DNA of 64,000 bases, from positions 84,086 through 148,085 of the forward strand of contig MU626289.1 of the NCBI GenBank assembly GCA_025603075.1, written 5' to 3'. Under the pieces are notes generated by a model, which ran no database searches, was not told the origin of the DNA, and saw nothing but the letters and a program-made list of their open reading frames with translations. Of this stretch, positions 12,273 to 23,211 are shown piece by piece (the first letter of the stretch is position 1; each line of letters begins with the position of its first letter). The translations under genes and the position numbers were made by a program. The DNA comes from Neoconidiobolus thromboides FSU 785 (lineage: Eukaryota; Entomophthoromycota; Entomophthoromycetes; Entomophthorales; Neoconidiobolaceae).

Positions 12273-13482
12273 ATGAAGTTTAGTATTAATGGTTTAAACG
12301 AATGTAGTTGTAAATTAAGTGATGAAAAGTGTAAAGAGTGTGTTATAAATGTAGACAATTCATTTAGCAATAATAATAAAGTAAGCGATATAAATGCTAA
12401 GGATTTAAATGATCAACCAATATTTCCATATACAAGGCCTAAAAGTAATGTAACAAGGCTTCGCGCTAGCTATTGGTCCGAATTCCTTACATCTAACAAT
12501 AGGACAGAGCGTAGGCTATTTTTATGCTTAAAATCTTTCATTTTAGCACAGACAGTGGGCATTATTTTCTTTGTTTTAAATATTTTATTAACTTATTTAG
12601 GCGATTAACTTGGCATTATTCATTATAAATTTAGTCAAACAGACATATATATCAAGTATAGTTATTGCTATTTTATTTATTCCAAAGACTATTTTTGGCA
12701 CTTTATCATCAAACAGTAATGGTAGAAAATATTTAGGAATTGTAATATTAATTAATAGCCAGTAGTTTAGTTTACTAATCTCACTTTAATAGCTTGCTTT
12801 TTTGATTATACTATGGGAATCATGGACTGCCTTTCATGTTACTTTATTAGTCTATCAATCCCGTGACGAAGCGTTAAAAATTTTAGTTGATGGTGTAATC
12901 GAAGATAAACCCCTTTTAATATCGATTTTATTATTATATGGAATTCATTTAATATTTTCAGTTATATTAATCTCGCTAGTTTTAATATGGTATTTAAGCC
13001 CAGCGTTCAATAATTCTAGTTGGGATTTAAATCCTTCAGCGTTCAATAGTAGGGAAACTGAAAGGGAGAGCGAAAAGTTAAATAAGCTGAAGTTGGCTTC
13101 AACCACAACCCCAAAGTCAGTTATTGATACTAATGATAATGGTAATAATATTTACCTAAAGCCAAATATGGATATCGAAACAAATATTAATAAAACAAGC
13201 GAAAAAATGAGGCCAGAATCCGATGTTCCAACCATACTTTTAGATCAAAGACTAAATCTATTAAATCCAAAAAGTTTAGAGGCAAGTCCACTTAATTCAA
13301 ATTTGAAGGATTTAGCAAACAACATAGATCCTTATTTAAATAATTTAAAGTATCAAATTAAGCTACAGTTGTTAAAAAGATACTCAGAGCCATTCGAAAA
13401 AGGCCTAGATTCAGACATCAAGAATTCTAGGTGGTCTGCTAATCCAGGTGAATTTAATAAGGAAGAATTTGAACATTCATAA
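12273..13482 (+). CDS. orphan four-transmembrane protein
   Basis: Proposed exons 12273-12554, 12601-12741 and 12793-13482 give 370 residues in one frame. Both introns are in phase 0 and very short (46 and 51 nt). The second is canonical (GTAATA ... TTTAATAG); the first has an unusual GTGGGC donor. The N-terminus is Cys/Asn-rich and soluble. Four hydrophobic segments follow ('FILAQTAINLALFIINLV', 'SSIVIAILFIPKTIFGTL', 'LAFLIILWESWTAFHV', 'LLYGIHLIFSVILISLVL'). The C-terminal tail of about 150 residues is Asn/Ser-rich and probably disordered. I do not recognise the family. Without splicing, the frame breaks twice, so a decaying gene is the alternative. Confidence 0.55.
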
Positions 13483-15302
13483 TAATCCAATTCTATCATT
13501 TAACATTAATATAACAAATTCAACTTATTTTAACTTATGCTAGTAGTTTCTAATAAAACAATTAATTATTTAGTGAATGAACCTATGTTTAATACTTGAT
13601 AACATTATACGAATATAATTACATAATTATATAATTATACTATATTTTTATATAGAAAAATAAAACCATTATTTAAAATTAATAAATATATAAAGTTTGA
13701 TCATAAGCTATTGCTACAGCAAAACCACACTTGAAACTTTTCTCAAAAAAAAGTCATTTATATGTACGGTGCAATAATGTACCTCTACAATTCAATATAA
13801 AATAGGTCATTTTAATTCTATTTTTAAATAATTTGTATATAATATATTAAGAAATATTCGGCAACCATCAAAATATTTTCCAAGATGACATATAATAATA
13901 AAATGGTATTTAATATTTCCAAAATAATATAAAATACCAGCATTAATTTATATTTATATATTTAAAGAAATCCTGAGCCTTATTGAGTAAATGCCTATTA
14001 GTTTGGATAGAATGATTAAAGAGAATTGATCATTTAAAAAGAACTATACAACTTTAACGATAGTCTTAAGACGCCTAATGGCCTATAAAGATCCTTTATT
14101 CTAGACAACAAGGTATTTGTAAATTAATATTTTTAAAAAGATATAAAAGTTATAAAAATATTTAAAAAAGCATGTGATGTGAAAGCGGATCAACTTTTTT
14201 TGTAGAATTTTATTCCCAAAGGCTCAAGAAATTTAAGATTAAATATAAACGTTGAAAGATAGCTCAGACCTTTTGTAGATAGAAATATTTATATATTATA
14301 GTGGTGCAATCAAATCACTTTCAGTCGAAGTATAATAATATTTGGATTTCTATGTAAGGTATAAAGCTGATATTAGAACTAGTAAAACATAATATATATA
14401 TTAGTTAAAAGTATGATTATTAATTTGTATTTAAAATTAAGTAACTTTTTTATAACATTAAACTATATTTCTGTAGATTGGACAAATTTATCAACAAACC
14501 TCAGTTTATTCTCAAACCTTTATCAGGTAATTTAGCATCTTTACACAGTATAATTTAGCTATTTCATATTATTTAAATATCATCATTAGATGTAATGAAA
14601 ATAGCTTATAGTGGAAAGAATATAATAACTATTCACTAAACAATTCTTTATAATCATGTTCTAAAGGTTTAATATAATACAACAGTTATATTTTACCAAG
14701 TCTAAGCATTTATTTTAAGGAAAATAGTAAAAATTAATGTGGAGAATTAATAACGAAATCATTGTATGTGGAATAATCAAAGTATTCATTCTATAAGAAT
14801 AAGTGAGTTAAAAGTTTCTAAATAGGCACAGTAAATGCTTGGTCAATATAATTTAAATCACTTAATAAGATAGTTTGGTATAGATAACTAGGTCATAAAC
14901 AAGTTTTTAAGCTTAGCAGTAATATTGTTAATGTGATTATATTGTTTACTTATTCTATCTTTTATCAAACCAATCTAAAATCTTTCTTAGGCCATCAAAC
15001 GCCCATGTACTAATTTTGAAATTTTTTAAAGCAATTGTCACTTTAACAAATATCGATTATAATACCAACTATAATATCAATTATGATATTGAATATTATA
15101 ATAACAAAGTTATTGCTATATTTGAATTGACCTCATTTTTAAGAATTATACTTATAAAATTTCATTTTTATACTAAACAAAATAACAGAGTCAATATTAA
15201 AAAATTAAGGTAATTTATTATAAAATAAATCTAAATGGGAAACGATGGGAAGGAGGAGGGATAAGCGAACGAGAGTAAATCTTATGATTTTATAAATAAT
15301 TT
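13483..15302. other. intergenic, no gene seen
   Basis: AT-rich. A 65-codon frame at 15016-15213 is made of short AT-rich direct and inverted motifs (TATAATATCAATTATGATAT) and is not convincing. No copy of the palindromic element. Confidence 0.5.
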
Positions 15303-15986
15303 TTAATACAATTTGTTAACAATGCTGATATCTAAGTAGATTTTTATAAATTCCATGAGGCCACATGAAAAATAATAAATAGAGTCCCTTGACTCATGCT
15401 TAATTGTTGACATTAATTCAATTGCTGATGAATAATAATATGTGAACATAGGTCCTTTTATGTCTTCTGTTTTAAGCATTATCGACATTGAGCAAATTGA
15501 AAAAAATAAAAAGGATTCGGTAGGCGTAGGTGTACCGCATTGTAGTCTATTAATGATGTCATAAGTTATTGCATCTTCGTATACATGATTGATATTGGTC
15601 ATATAATATTCGAGTAAATCGTATTCTGATAATCCTATTGCTTGTTCGCTGTTGAAGGAAGTGACTGAACCTGGAGAATCTGGTAGCATTGAAACTGATT
15701 CAGGGGCTTCAAAAGCTCCTTGAGTGCTTAGCATATCTTGATTATGAAGATAGTAGCTATTATTACTAGTTGAATGGGATGGATAAGGAATGATAGATGG
15801 ATAAGTTGTGGTGATACTTAAATGAGATCCCTTTTTTGATTTGTTTTTTATGGTACTAGCAGATTTATTATGAGATTTAACACTATCAAACCTAGTGTTG
15901 ACAGATTTGTTATTAGGGGATTTATTTGAAACTTTAGCCTCGTAAGGAATGAAAACAGTGTTATTATACTCTTCAGTTAGGGTCAT
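15303..15986 (-). CDS. truncated relative of a Zn2Cys6 regulator (no zinc cluster)
   Basis: Single-exon ORF. I prefer the ATG at 15986 (MTLTEEYNNTVFIPYEAK, 227 residues) over one 45 nt upstream, whose extension is an AT-driven Tyr/Ile run; a TATAAATA box sits about 80 bp upstream. The N-terminus is basic then Ser/Thr/Asn-rich. The C-terminal third has 'PTESFLFFSICSMSIML', 'FTYYYSSAIELMSTIK' and 'SRDSIYYFSCGLMEFI', aligning with the genes at 9.4 and 44.8 kb. No Cys6 cluster, and it stops at the same place within the Fungal_trans-like region as its relatives. Function unknown; it may be a dominant-negative or non-functional copy. Confidence 0.55.
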   Translation of the reverse strand: MTLTEEYNNTVFIPYEAKVSNKSPNNKSVNTRFDSVKSHNKSASTIKNKSKKGSHLSITTTYPSIIPYPSHSTSNNSYYLHNQDMLSTQGAFEAPESVSMLPDSPGSVTSFNSEQAIGLSEYDLLEYYMTNINHVYEDAITYDIINRLQCGTPTPTESFLFFSICSMSIMLKTEDIKGPMFTYYYSSAIELMSTIKHESRDSIYYFSCGLMEFIKIYLDISIVNKLY

Positions 15987-17795
15987 TATGTATATTATGG
16001 TATTAAACACTAAATAATAATAATAAAACAAATAAGTTTAAATTTAATTTTTGTCTTTTCTTGCCTATTTATATCTCTTTTTTTTGTTATCAAAGCTTAT
16101 TTTTTATTAGTATAGGATTTGATGTAATAAAATGAAAACGACGGGCCTTAAATTGTAATTGGAAGTTACCAAACTTAATAAATTTTTATTTAGACTAAAA
16201 ATGTACAAAAATATTAAGATATTTAGAATGTAGTACAAATTATTATTATAAATAGGTCAGTCAATTAATAAGTATATCAAATGATTATAAAAATAATTGG
16301 TTGAAAATATTTTCAAGCTCTGAAATAGTACTTTATTGGCTATTTTGTATTAGTGAAAACCTGTTTGTTTTTTATTTAAATATAGACAGTGCTATTACTA
16401 TATTTCAATGCGTAACTTATTAACTTTAGATGTTGCGAATTAAAAATTCTGCAAGGTAATGTGGAAATTAGAAACCCAGGTTTGTAATTGATTCAAAATA
16501 AAAAGTATTTACAAGATTAAATACAAACAGGTAGAATCTGCAGATTTATTACAAAGATAGAGATTTATTATAAATATCCTTTATTACTTTGATAAACTTT
16601 TGGAAATCGATAAATCACTGCCTTACCACATGGGGTTTTGTACTTTTTTTAAATTTTTAAGAAAAATAATATTTAGAATATCACTATGCTCAATAACAGG
16701 TTTTTTATGACTTTATCTCGCTCAAATTTACTCGGAATTAATTATTTTTAAAAAATACTATCCTATAAAAAATTAGAGCAATTATTGGCTATTTTTACTC
16801 CCATATAAATTTTATCGCTGTTTTTTTTTTACTTTTTTCTTTGATTTAGTTAAATTACCTAATGCTTTATAATTATATTGATACTTATAATAAATAGATT
16901 GACAGTACTTTTTATACAAATTTAAAGGATTTCTATTAAATAAAAATAGACTAATATGCTATATCTATGGATGATTATTTGGTATGTGAAATAAAAGTGA
17001 AATAGTGTAATTAGAGATTCCCCAATTATTCCAAGCAACCTATTTAATGACATTAGTACTCAATCCAAGTTCGTTAAAGATAATTAGCTGAGCTTAAAGT
17101 GGGAAGGAATTATGCTGGATATTATAAGCCATAAAATGCTATTGAGAGAAGCCGAAATATGGGTTTCTAAGTGCAGGGCCTTTGACTGCCTAATTCCTTT
17201 TAATGTTTAGTTGCTGAATAACTGATTTAAAGAATATACTGAAGGCCATTTAATAAATGTTATATTAGCAAACAGTTGAGCTTTAAAATGTAGTATTACA
17301 CTAAATACCACGTGCTTTTTGTGTAATCTTTTTCCGCTCAATTAGCTTGTTAAGGGAATTGAGCGCAATTTTTTGGCTTTCTTACATCCCAAATTTGACA
17401 AAGCATTTAAAATTATGGATAAGAATTAAGTCTATAAAAAGTAGATTATTACTCAAACGCGGTAATATTCGAAGATATAAATTAGAGGAAATTCTTTCAA
17501 AATTGAATACTATAATTATCAAACATGTTTAATTGTGGAAAATTAAAACAGAAATATAAACTTCTTTAAAGCCTTTAAGAATTATACTTAAAATTATCTT
17601 ATTAAGGTATATTTCGACTTTTGAACCTAAGGTATTCAACATAATAGAAAAGAAAATGACAATAGTATTACAAACAAAATAAACCCAGTCGTTATCAAAA
17701 AAACTAATTTTTAAATAGCTATACTTGTTATGCATATATGAAATCGGTATCTTACCAAAAAAGTAAGGACGATTCCTACTTTTACTTTGAAGATA

Positions 17796-17896
17796 TGGGG
17801 GTGCTTTTTATGGTTTCATCACTTTTTCCATCATTTAAGCACTATTTGAGTGGAAAAGCTATCACTAAAATTCTTAAATAAAAAAATCCATCCCCA
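17796..17896 (-). mobile_element. palindromic MITE-like element, copy 5
   Basis: TGGGGGTGC ... core AAGCACTATTTGAGTGG ... CATCCCCA; reverse orientation. Confidence 0.8.
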
Positions 17897-18265
17897 TCTA
17901 TTCTTTAAGGATAAAATATCTTTAAATGTAAATGAGGTATAAAAACAAGAAACCTATTTTTAGAACAAAGGATATATTGATTTTTATCTCATTACTTAAA
18001 ATTTATCATAACTTCTACAATCATTAAATTGTCTATTTTACAAGCATTATAAATATCCATTATATAAAGCGAAATCTTCCTTTTAAGTAAAGCTCTTTTA
18101 ATTACAAGTATATTTAACCTGACTTCTATGTATTTAGCTATTACTTTTTGGGACTTTATTTTCTGTAAACTATGAATTAAAGTGTCATTTTGAAAACATT
18201 ATAAACATTTACACAAAACTAAATAATTATTTTTAATTTCACTATTATTCTGCGTATTATTATTT

Positions 18266-18302
18266 AAGTTTAAAGTTTAAAGTTTAAAGTTTAAAGTTTA
18301 AA
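18266..18302. repeat. tandem heptamer repeat (AAGTTTA)5
   Basis: Five uninterrupted copies of AAGTTTA plus two further bases (AA). Confidence 0.9.
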
Positions 18303-18327
18303 TCAAAGCAAATAAGAATATAAATAA

Positions 18328-18424
18328 TCAGGATGTCTCTTTTTCTTCAAGATCCGCTAACACATTTTCCACTCAATAGTGCTTAAAAAATGAAAAAAAA
18401 TGACAAAGTTAAAAAACACTCTTA
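18328..18424 (+). mobile_element. palindromic MITE-like element, copy 6
   Basis: TCAGGATG ... TTTTCCACTCAATAGTGCTT ... CACTCTTA; flanked by ATAA on both sides (18324-18327, 18425-18428). Confidence 0.75.
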
Positions 18425-18449
18425 ATAATTTTAATAAAAATTCAATATA

Positions 18450-18537
18450 CGGGGATGTATTTTGTTTAATGATTTTACTAACTTTTCTTCCAAATTGCAC
18501 AAAAAGCGGAAATAATGATGAAACCAAAATAACTTTA
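18450..18537 (+). mobile_element. palindromic MITE-like element, copy 7 (diverged)
   Basis: CGGGGATGTATTTTG ... ATTTTACTAAC ... AATAATGATGAAACC; shortened right half. Lies only 25 bp from copy 6 in the same orientation. Confidence 0.65.
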
Positions 18538-19097
18538 TATTATAATCAAAAGTATTAATATTTAACGTGGTTTTTTAAGTGATAGCTATCATGAAGTTTA
18601 ATGTCTGATTTTAATATATTTAGATAAAATTGATCTTAGTTTTGATATTTATAAATAATTTTTGAAATAATTTTTACAAAGTTAAAATCATACATATTAT
18701 TAATTCAATTTGGTTTAAAGACTATAAATTTATTTGAACTTTTATACTTGTTTGAATAGTTTATGATAAAATATTAATATTATTTAATTTAAAATGCTTG
18801 TATTAGTTATAAAAAGCTAAATTTAAAAAAGTATATAAAATATAAAATTATAACAATAAGATCTAAATAAAAAACACAAAGCTGATATAATTAATAAACT
18901 TTAAGTTATATAATTAAAACTAATTTTAACTTATAAGCATAAAGTATAATAAAAAGTAAGTTATATAAAACATCACAAAAACAAAACATTTGTTGACAAA
19001 TTGTATAAAATAATAATAAATATAACAGAAATTTTAATTCAATTTAAAATTATAATGTTATAATAATTATTTTCAAAAGCACAATAATTTAATAATA

Positions 19098-19195
19098 TGG
19101 GGTACTTTTTTTGGCTTCACTTTTTCTATCTTTTAAGCACTATTTGAACGGAAGAATTGTTAGTAAAATTCTTAAACGCAAAAATACATTTTCCA
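19098..19195 (-). mobile_element. palindromic MITE-like element, copy 8
   Basis: TGGGGTAC ... core TTAAGCACTATTTGAACGG ... AAAATACATTTTCCA; reverse orientation. Confidence 0.8.
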
Positions 19196-20602
19196 TATAA
19201 TTAAGTTTTAAATGTTATATATATTCAGCTTTCTTTTATTTTAAAAAAAATAATGCGCTATTAAATCAATTTTTTATTTAAGTTGTAAGTTTATTAAACA
19301 TGTTAAAAATAAAAATAAAAATAAATTAAAATTACTAAGACATTTAATAATAATAAATCTTAAATAGTGACTTGCATTACTTTTTATTTTTGATATAATT
19401 ATTAGCATTTATAAAGAATTCATATCATTTTGGTAAATATATCAAAAATAATGTAAATTAAAAAAAACTATTAAGATTTAATATCAAACTTTTTGCAAAA
19501 TTCATAAGCTTAGCAGAGCTATTACAACTCTTTTACAGTTTTTAATGTTAATTTTTATAGTTAAATTGTTTGTATGATTAACTTTTTGACTAATTTTTAT
19601 ATTTTGATCTAATTTTAACACAAATATTTCTCTTAAATGAGCAGTTAGTTCGATCTCAAAAGAGATGTAACAACTATAATTTTAGAAGATTTAAATTTTG
19701 ATTAGTCATTTTATCTAGAATGACTAAGGTTGAATGTAAAGCGTAAAAATAAAGGTTAAGTTATTCTCACTATTAATTAGATATACATTTGATTGTTAAA
19801 TAATTTATAATTATTAAGCAATAATATAAAACTTTGATGTATTATTTTAATATAGTATTAGTATACACATATCAATGTATATTATAAATGTAATCATAGC
19901 TCATCTTAAACAATACTTTAGTTTGATTAATTGCTAAAAGTAAATACTATCTTATTTATAGTTTTTATTTGAGCACTTACCAAATGGAAGTTAAAATAAC
20001 ATTAACGTATATTAATTTCATATTGTATATTAAAGTAATAAACACTTTTATATTGATAACAGTATAATTATCAATGATAGAAATGTTTTATTTTAGTTAT
20101 TTAAAAGTGTTTAGTAATTTAAACTCTAAGATTGACTAAGCTCAGTATGCGTCATAATATGTCCGCTTTTGCTTGTCTTGACTTATTAATCATAAAGATT
20201 CATAGTTTCATAGATTATGACGTATTTGTTTGGCTACTGTTTTACCTTATCCATTTCCCACCTTGCAACTCAGATTTTGCTTGAATTTAATTTTATTAAA
20301 TCGATTGATTTTTCTTAGTGGTTTTTTTGACGCTGAGCACCTGCTAATGCTTGTAGTGATTAGATAAAAATAGATAGGAATCATTTAGCACCATACTTAT
20401 TATACCTATTTTAGTAAATTAAGTCAAAAATTATGTCACTATAAAATTCCGCAGTTGCTTAACTTGAAGTTTGAAATATCAGTTGTTCTTAACCAACCTA
20501 CCATTCAAGAGATTAACCACTTAGTTTGTTCATTATTAATAAATAAATATAAGCCATTGGCTAAGCATTGCTAATGAAATGAGACATCATTAATAATAAA
20601 AT

Positions 20603-20690
20603 CCAATCAGTAAGCCCATACCACCAATCAGAATCACTTAATACATATTGAACCAAATTATTTATTAATCAAGATACCATAGCCAATCAG
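20603..20690 (+). promoter_or_regulatory. three CCAATCAG boxes upstream of cyclin gene
   Basis: CCAATCAG occurs at 20603-20610, 20624-20631 and 20683-20690. CCAAT boxes of this form (CCAATCA) are classical targets of the HAP/NF-Y complex. They sit about 0.9-1.0 kb before the cyclin ATG, plausible as upstream activating sites if the leader is long. Confidence 0.45.
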
Positions 20691-21061
20691 TTGAGGATCC
20701 TATGGAAAGAGATTAAACTATTTAATACCAGTCATTAGGAAGATAAAGTGCGATATTAACAATTGAAATTCCTCCTCCTCTTTTAAGTCAATCACCAATT
20801 TTCAAGAACTTACCACTTTAAGTTTATTACAATAAGTACTTAGCTAGTAAACCGCAGTTAACTACTAGGATTTAAAAAGAAAATTAACCTTCTCAAATAA
20901 AATATCTTCTCCTAGGTTCTCGCAGCATATTTTGCATAGAGCCTAATACAAGCAACTTTCAACAAAGCAAGCTTTTAATTTTTTCACTTTAATTTTATTT
21001 TTAGTATCAACTGCCCCCTGCGGCCCCAAACCAAGCGACTGTATTTTTTATAAGAGCCACC

Positions 21062-21082
21062 ATGGCTTTTCTCCTTTGCTAA
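21062..21082 (+). promoter_or_regulatory. six-codon upstream ORF with strong Kozak context
   Basis: GCCACCATGG followed by five sense codons and TAA. It is the only ATG in the roughly 900 bp before the cyclin start (20703-21616). If the transcript includes it, it would be a translated uORF. A TTTTTTATAAGAG sequence just upstream could instead be a TATA element placing the 5' end after it, so inclusion in the mRNA is uncertain. Confidence 0.4.
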
Positions 21083-21616
21083 ATTTTTTCAGTTTTTCCA
21101 GTATAATTTTTAAGAATCAGAACCTATCAAAGAACCAGGTTTATCTTGAGGATTTTCTTTTCGATTTATTAGATACAAAAAGCACTACACATTTACAAAC
21201 ACTTTACTTTAAGCCAACTAAACAAAAACAACACTTTCATTCTTTCCCTGACTGGTTAGACTTTTTCTATTTTCAACTCTATTCATCTGAGACTTCAGTA
21301 ACCCCCGTACCCTTACTTAAGCCTATCTACATACACACCCCTCCTACTCGTAAGAGACGCAAGGCCAATTTTAGTTTTATATTATATTAATCTAGGCCCT
21401 AATTTTTCACAGGTGGTATCCGTTTTCATTCATTTATCTTTTTATTGCATCTATTAGCTGCAAACAACAACTTTTTTGGCTGGTATTTTTTGTCCGTAAG
21501 TAACCCAGTGTTAATACCTCTAATTGATTGAAGAGTTTCCAAAGATTTATCTGGTTCAACTTTAACAACATCTTATAACTCTTCTTTTATAACAACAACA
21601 ACAACAAATTAATAAC
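21083..21616 (+). promoter_or_regulatory. probable 5' leader of the cyclin mRNA
   Basis: More C-rich than the surrounding intergenic DNA, with pyrimidine and ACAACAACA tracts just before the start codon and no ATG at all. It includes GTAAGT at 21494 and several AGs, so a leader intron is possible. An open frame of about 100 codons (21076-21390) has no ATG start and I treat it as non-coding. Confidence 0.5.
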
Positions 21617-22588
21617 ATGTCAGCCATAGATTTTTCATTAAAAACAATAGCTAGCTCAGAAGCCTCTTTTGAGGTTCCTGAGCTCCATGCTTCAGATGCT
21701 TATTCTTCTAGTTCAAACTCACACCTGCCTTCACCAGATAATTATATCTCACATGATAAACAAAACTACAATGGAGCAGAATCTAATACTCATGGATTAC
21801 CCACCCCATCATATCCTCAACAGCTTAAGAATGATAAGACTCACCCTTATTCTCGTATTGCTATCAAGGATCTTATTAATCCTGCTCATACAACTTCTGT
21901 CGCAGCTCAGAACAGAGATAAAAAACGTCAAGCTGGAGCTTCAACTTTAGAGCGATCTATTAGGAAAGGTCTTCAAATTGCTCAACAGCAAAAATATTGC
22001 CGCGCACCAACTTCCGGCTCCAACTCTAACCAAATGGTTAGTTGTCTTATAGATCTTGCAGTGATGACCATCGAACAGGTCTGGGGCCTAACTTCAAAAG
22101 GCTCCTCCAAAGATGATCGTAAGTCACTCCATCATTATGTAACTGAAATCTTTAAACGTTCTCGTGTTACTAAGACTGTCGTCCAAGTAGCTTTAATGTA
22201 TTGTCTTAAAGTTAAGGAAACCGTAGCTCTTACTCGCCAGGTTCTAATTACTAGAGTTGGTGAAAATGCTACCCAGAACGCGGCCTTTTGTGGTCGTAGA
22301 ATGTTCTTAGCTTCCTTAATTTGCGCATCAAAGTATCTCCAAGACGCCAATTTTTCAAACAAAACATGGGCAAAGATTGTTGGGCTTACCCCCATTGAGA
22401 CATCCCTTACAGAGGCATCATTTCTTCGTCTAATGGACTATAAACTCTATGTTAAAGAAGTAGAGTTTTATCCATATGCCAAATGTATCCTTGATCATGC
22501 CTCATTGAATAGTCCAGTATCTTCTTCAGCCTATTTTTTGATCCAAGAGCTTTTTCCAAAGGAAAGTAAGAAGCAGCGCCAAAGCTAG
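21617..22588 (+). CDS. Pho85-type (PCL/PHO80 family) cyclin
   Basis: Single exon, 323 residues. The N-terminal 130 residues are Ser/Asn/Pro-rich and probably disordered. The cyclin box (about 165-290) includes 'LHHYVTEIFKRSRVTKTV', then 'CGRRMFLASLICASKYLQD' and 'NKTWAKIVGLTPIE', closely matching Pcl5/Pas1-like cyclins of Pho85-type CDKs. Such cyclins direct CDK activity to nutrient-response or G1 targets; the specific partner here is not known. Start: first ATG after an AACAACAACAAA leader. No intron. The gene has richer, less AT-biased codon use than its neighbours, suggesting strong expression. A long ATG-free leader and CCAAT boxes lie upstream. Confidence 0.88.
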   Translation: MSAIDFSLKTIASSEASFEVPELHASDAYSSSSNSHLPSPDNYISHDKQNYNGAESNTHGLPTPSYPQQLKNDKTHPYSRIAIKDLINPAHTTSVAAQNRDKKRQAGASTLERSIRKGLQIAQQQKYCRAPTSGSNSNQMVSCLIDLAVMTIEQVWGLTSKGSSKDDRKSLHHYVTEIFKRSRVTKTVVQVALMYCLKVKETVALTRQVLITRVGENATQNAAFCGRRMFLASLICASKYLQDANFSNKTWAKIVGLTPIETSLTEASFLRLMDYKLYVKEVEFYPYAKCILDHASLNSPVSSSAYFLIQELFPKESKKQRQS

Positions 22589-23211
22589 TTGCTTTTTACC
22601 TGCTTTTTTTAGCTCTATCAACAATTTATTTTTCTATCTTATCTAGTCTTTCTTTTTACTATTCGTCAAATATATCTTCAGAAATAATATAGGTTTCTAT
22701 TATAGTTTGTTTTATTTAAATATTAAAATGTTTATATTTGCTAAGGGTATTTTTATTTAATTTTGAATCATCTTTCTATAAAAGTTATAATTTTTAGCAG
22801 AAAAATTCCTTTGTAAAAAAGAAAAATTAAAGACTCAAGTTCCTTTAAAAGCTAAATCGTACTTTAGTTAAAAATGTTTTATTTTAATAAACAACTCCAT
22901 TTCAAATAAAGAACATTAGTACCGTTGTATTATTGAAAAAATATCACCTTATAATGCATACTTCAAACAATTTAAGAAAATTCTTAAGTGGACTCACCAT
23001 TCAATAGTTAAATCAACAGCCATCACTGGTGATAAATCGTTCTATCTTGGTTAGATCAAGTATTTAAATCGAAAAAATCAGCATTCTTTTTTTGAAACTA
23101 GTTTATTAATTTTCCAGCCAATAAAAATCCAAAAAAGATCAAATGAATTGAAGATCTCAAATTTTAACTATATAGAAATAATCTTATTATCTATAGATAT
23201 TTAATAACAAC
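22589..23211. other. convergent 3' region, no gene seen
   Basis: Separates the cyclin (+) from PRP6 (-). AT-rich; no repeat copy. Confidence 0.6.

Larger units (their letters stand above)
15987..20580. other. gene-poor interval with repeats
   Basis: No convincing gene. A 61-codon frame at 17347-17532 lacks an ATG. It holds four copies of the palindromic element (17796, 18328, 18450, 19098), a heptamer tandem repeat at 18266 and a pair of inverted GTCAT half-sites at 20149-20223. Sequence at 16629-16806 begins CATGGGGTTTTGTAC and ends TTTACTCCCATA and might be a decayed copy of the same element. Confidence 0.5.

Noticed and set aside
21076-21390. 104-codon frame in the cyclin leader
   Set aside because: Starts at TTG, contains no ATG, and the whole stretch is ATG-depleted as expected of a 5' leader.
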